Source of the DNA: Megalopta genalis
Taxonomy: Eukaryota > Arthropoda > Insecta > Hymenoptera > Halictidae
Direction: 5' to 3'
DNA length: 64,000 nt
NCBI RefSeq assembly: GCF_051020955.1
Contig: NW_027476483.1
Location: 149,573 to 213,572 of the forward strand
Shown: piece by piece, positions 63,576-64,000 of the stretch
Layout of the letters: every line of letters begins with the position of its first letter
How positions within the stretch are numbered: the stretch's first letter is position 1
Made by a program: the position numbers and the translations under genes
The notes under the pieces: model-generated
Database searches by the model: none
The model's input: only the letters and a program-made list of their open reading frames with translations
Told to the model about the DNA's origin: nothing

Positions 63576-64000
63576 TGAAGCTAAATCATGTGTTTCGTAT
63601 GGATTTGAAGCAAACTCGTTCGTTTCGCCTGCATCTGAAGCTATATCCCTTATATCGCAAGTATTTCATGCTAAATCATTTGTTTCGCACAGAATTGAAG
63701 CTAAACCTTTTACATCGCATTGATTTGAAGATAAATCATGTGTTTCGCTTGGATTTGAAGCTAAATCATGTGTTTCGCATGGATTTGAAGCTAACTCGTT
63801 TGTGTCGCCTGCATTTGAAGCTATATCATTTATATCGCAAGTATTTGATGCCAAAATCATTTGTTTCGCACGCATTTGAATCTAAACCTTCTACTTCGCA
63901 TTGATTTGAAGCTAAATCATGTGTTTCGTATGGATTTGAAGCTAACTCGTTTGTTTCGCATGCAATTGAAGCTAAATCATGTCTTTCACAAGTATTTGAA
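63576..64000 (+). repeat. Start of a further alpha copy at the right edge
   Basis: Matches 36,527-36,915 and, apart from the extra monomers, 333-580. It includes the ATGCCAAAATCATTTG monomer (63,848; compare 425 and 36,771). It has two monomers more than the 36.6-kb copy near 63,750-63,790. The window ends inside it, so the array continues. Confidence 0.8.

Larger units (their letters stand above)
1..64000 (+). repeat. 30-bp tandem satellite array filling the window
   Basis: Every stretch read is built from a 30-bp monomer in the same orientation; no inverted segment and no non-repeat sequence was seen. Numbering the monomer from the base before ATTTGAAGCTA, positions 4-12 (TTGAAGCTA) are nearly invariant. 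Positions 1, 3, 13-15, 17-19, 21-23, 26 and 28-30 vary, and they define about eight recurrent types, such as those with AAATCATGTG, AAACCTTCTACATCG, AACTCGTTTG or TATATCACTTATATCG after the core. The monomer phase slips by only about 28 bases in total from end to end, so period 30 is kept very strictly. A typical monomer is about 37% G+C and contains an AluI site (AGCT). Satellite or expanded minisatellite is an inference from structure; no known family was recognised. Confidence 0.97.

Noticed and set aside
1..64000. CRISPR array (short repeat separated by variable parts)
   Set aside because: The variable parts are not unique spacers; they fall into a few recurrent types and are reused hundreds of times. 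The period is exactly 30 with no repeat/spacer boundary, and there are no cas genes.
1..64000. Stop-codon reassignment (ciliate-like code) making one long gene
   Set aside because: Both TAA and TGA would need to be sense in the minus frame, and one-base length variants would still break it.
1..64000. Replication-origin iterons of a plasmid or phage
   Set aside because: Iteron arrays are short and lie beside a rep gene; here the array exceeds 64 kb with no gene.
1..64000. Known centromere protein B box or telomere repeat
   Set aside because: No TTCG-n-n-n-n-A-n-n-CGGG pattern and no TTAGGG-, TTTAGGG- or TTAGG-type runs were seen.
1..64000. tRNA, rRNA or transposon embedded in the array
   Set aside because: Reading through all rows showed the 30-bp monomer throughout; no stretch of even a few hundred bases departs from it.

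Overview
The whole 64 kb is one uninterrupted head-to-tail tandem array of a 30-bp monomer, roughly 2,130 copies, all in the same orientation. I found no unique sequence, RNA gene, transposon or convincing protein-coding gene. The array runs off both ends of the window, so its true length is unknown. Size, AT-richness (a typical monomer is about 37% G+C) and layered organisation point to a eukaryotic nuclear satellite (heterochromatic, centromeric, subtelomeric or an expanded minisatellite). Nothing in the sequence names the organism.

There are three levels of organisation. (1) The 30-bp monomer has an almost invariant core, TTGAAGCTA, next to a variable part of about 18-20 bp that falls into some eight recurrent types. 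(2) These types follow a preferred order of five, giving a 150-bp higher-order repeat. Read on the minus strand, the decapeptide tags run TNEL, THDL, VEGL, T-x-x-L, ISDI/IHDL, with extra monomer pairs inserted in places. (3) Kilobase blocks built from these pentamers are themselves duplicated: a 2,668-bp unit in tandem (14.3-24.2 kb), a 3,661-bp unit (26.5-35.7 kb), a 2,911-bp unit (47.2-53.0 kb) and a 1,164-bp unit (61.3-63.6 kb). In addition, the first 3 kb recur colinearly about 36.3 kb downstream.

Layout, with block names used here: alpha 1-5,115; beta 5,116-7,505; gamma 7,506-9,777; delta 9,778-11,052; epsilon 11,053-11,800; beta again to 14,307; four gamma units to 24,169; delta/epsilon to 25,880; 3.66-kb units to 35,690; a 299-bp doublet; alpha copies from 36.3 to 42.1 kb; then shuffled alpha/beta/gamma/delta pieces to 60.7 kb; epsilon and the 1,164-bp doublet; and the start of another alpha block at the right edge.

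Two of the six frames are open through the common monomers because 30 is a multiple of 3 and the consensus lacks stops there: a plus frame resembling MDLKLNHVFR and a minus frame resembling ASNPCETHDL. These give open frames up to 346 and 425 codons. I do not call genes. Stops and frame-changing indels recur in both frames, both strands are open over the same DNA, and differences between monomer types fall evenly on the three codon positions of either frame.

Two short stretches (39.09-40.91 kb and 55.98-56.48 kb) carry clusters of one-base indels that break otherwise near-identical copies and look like consensus errors.
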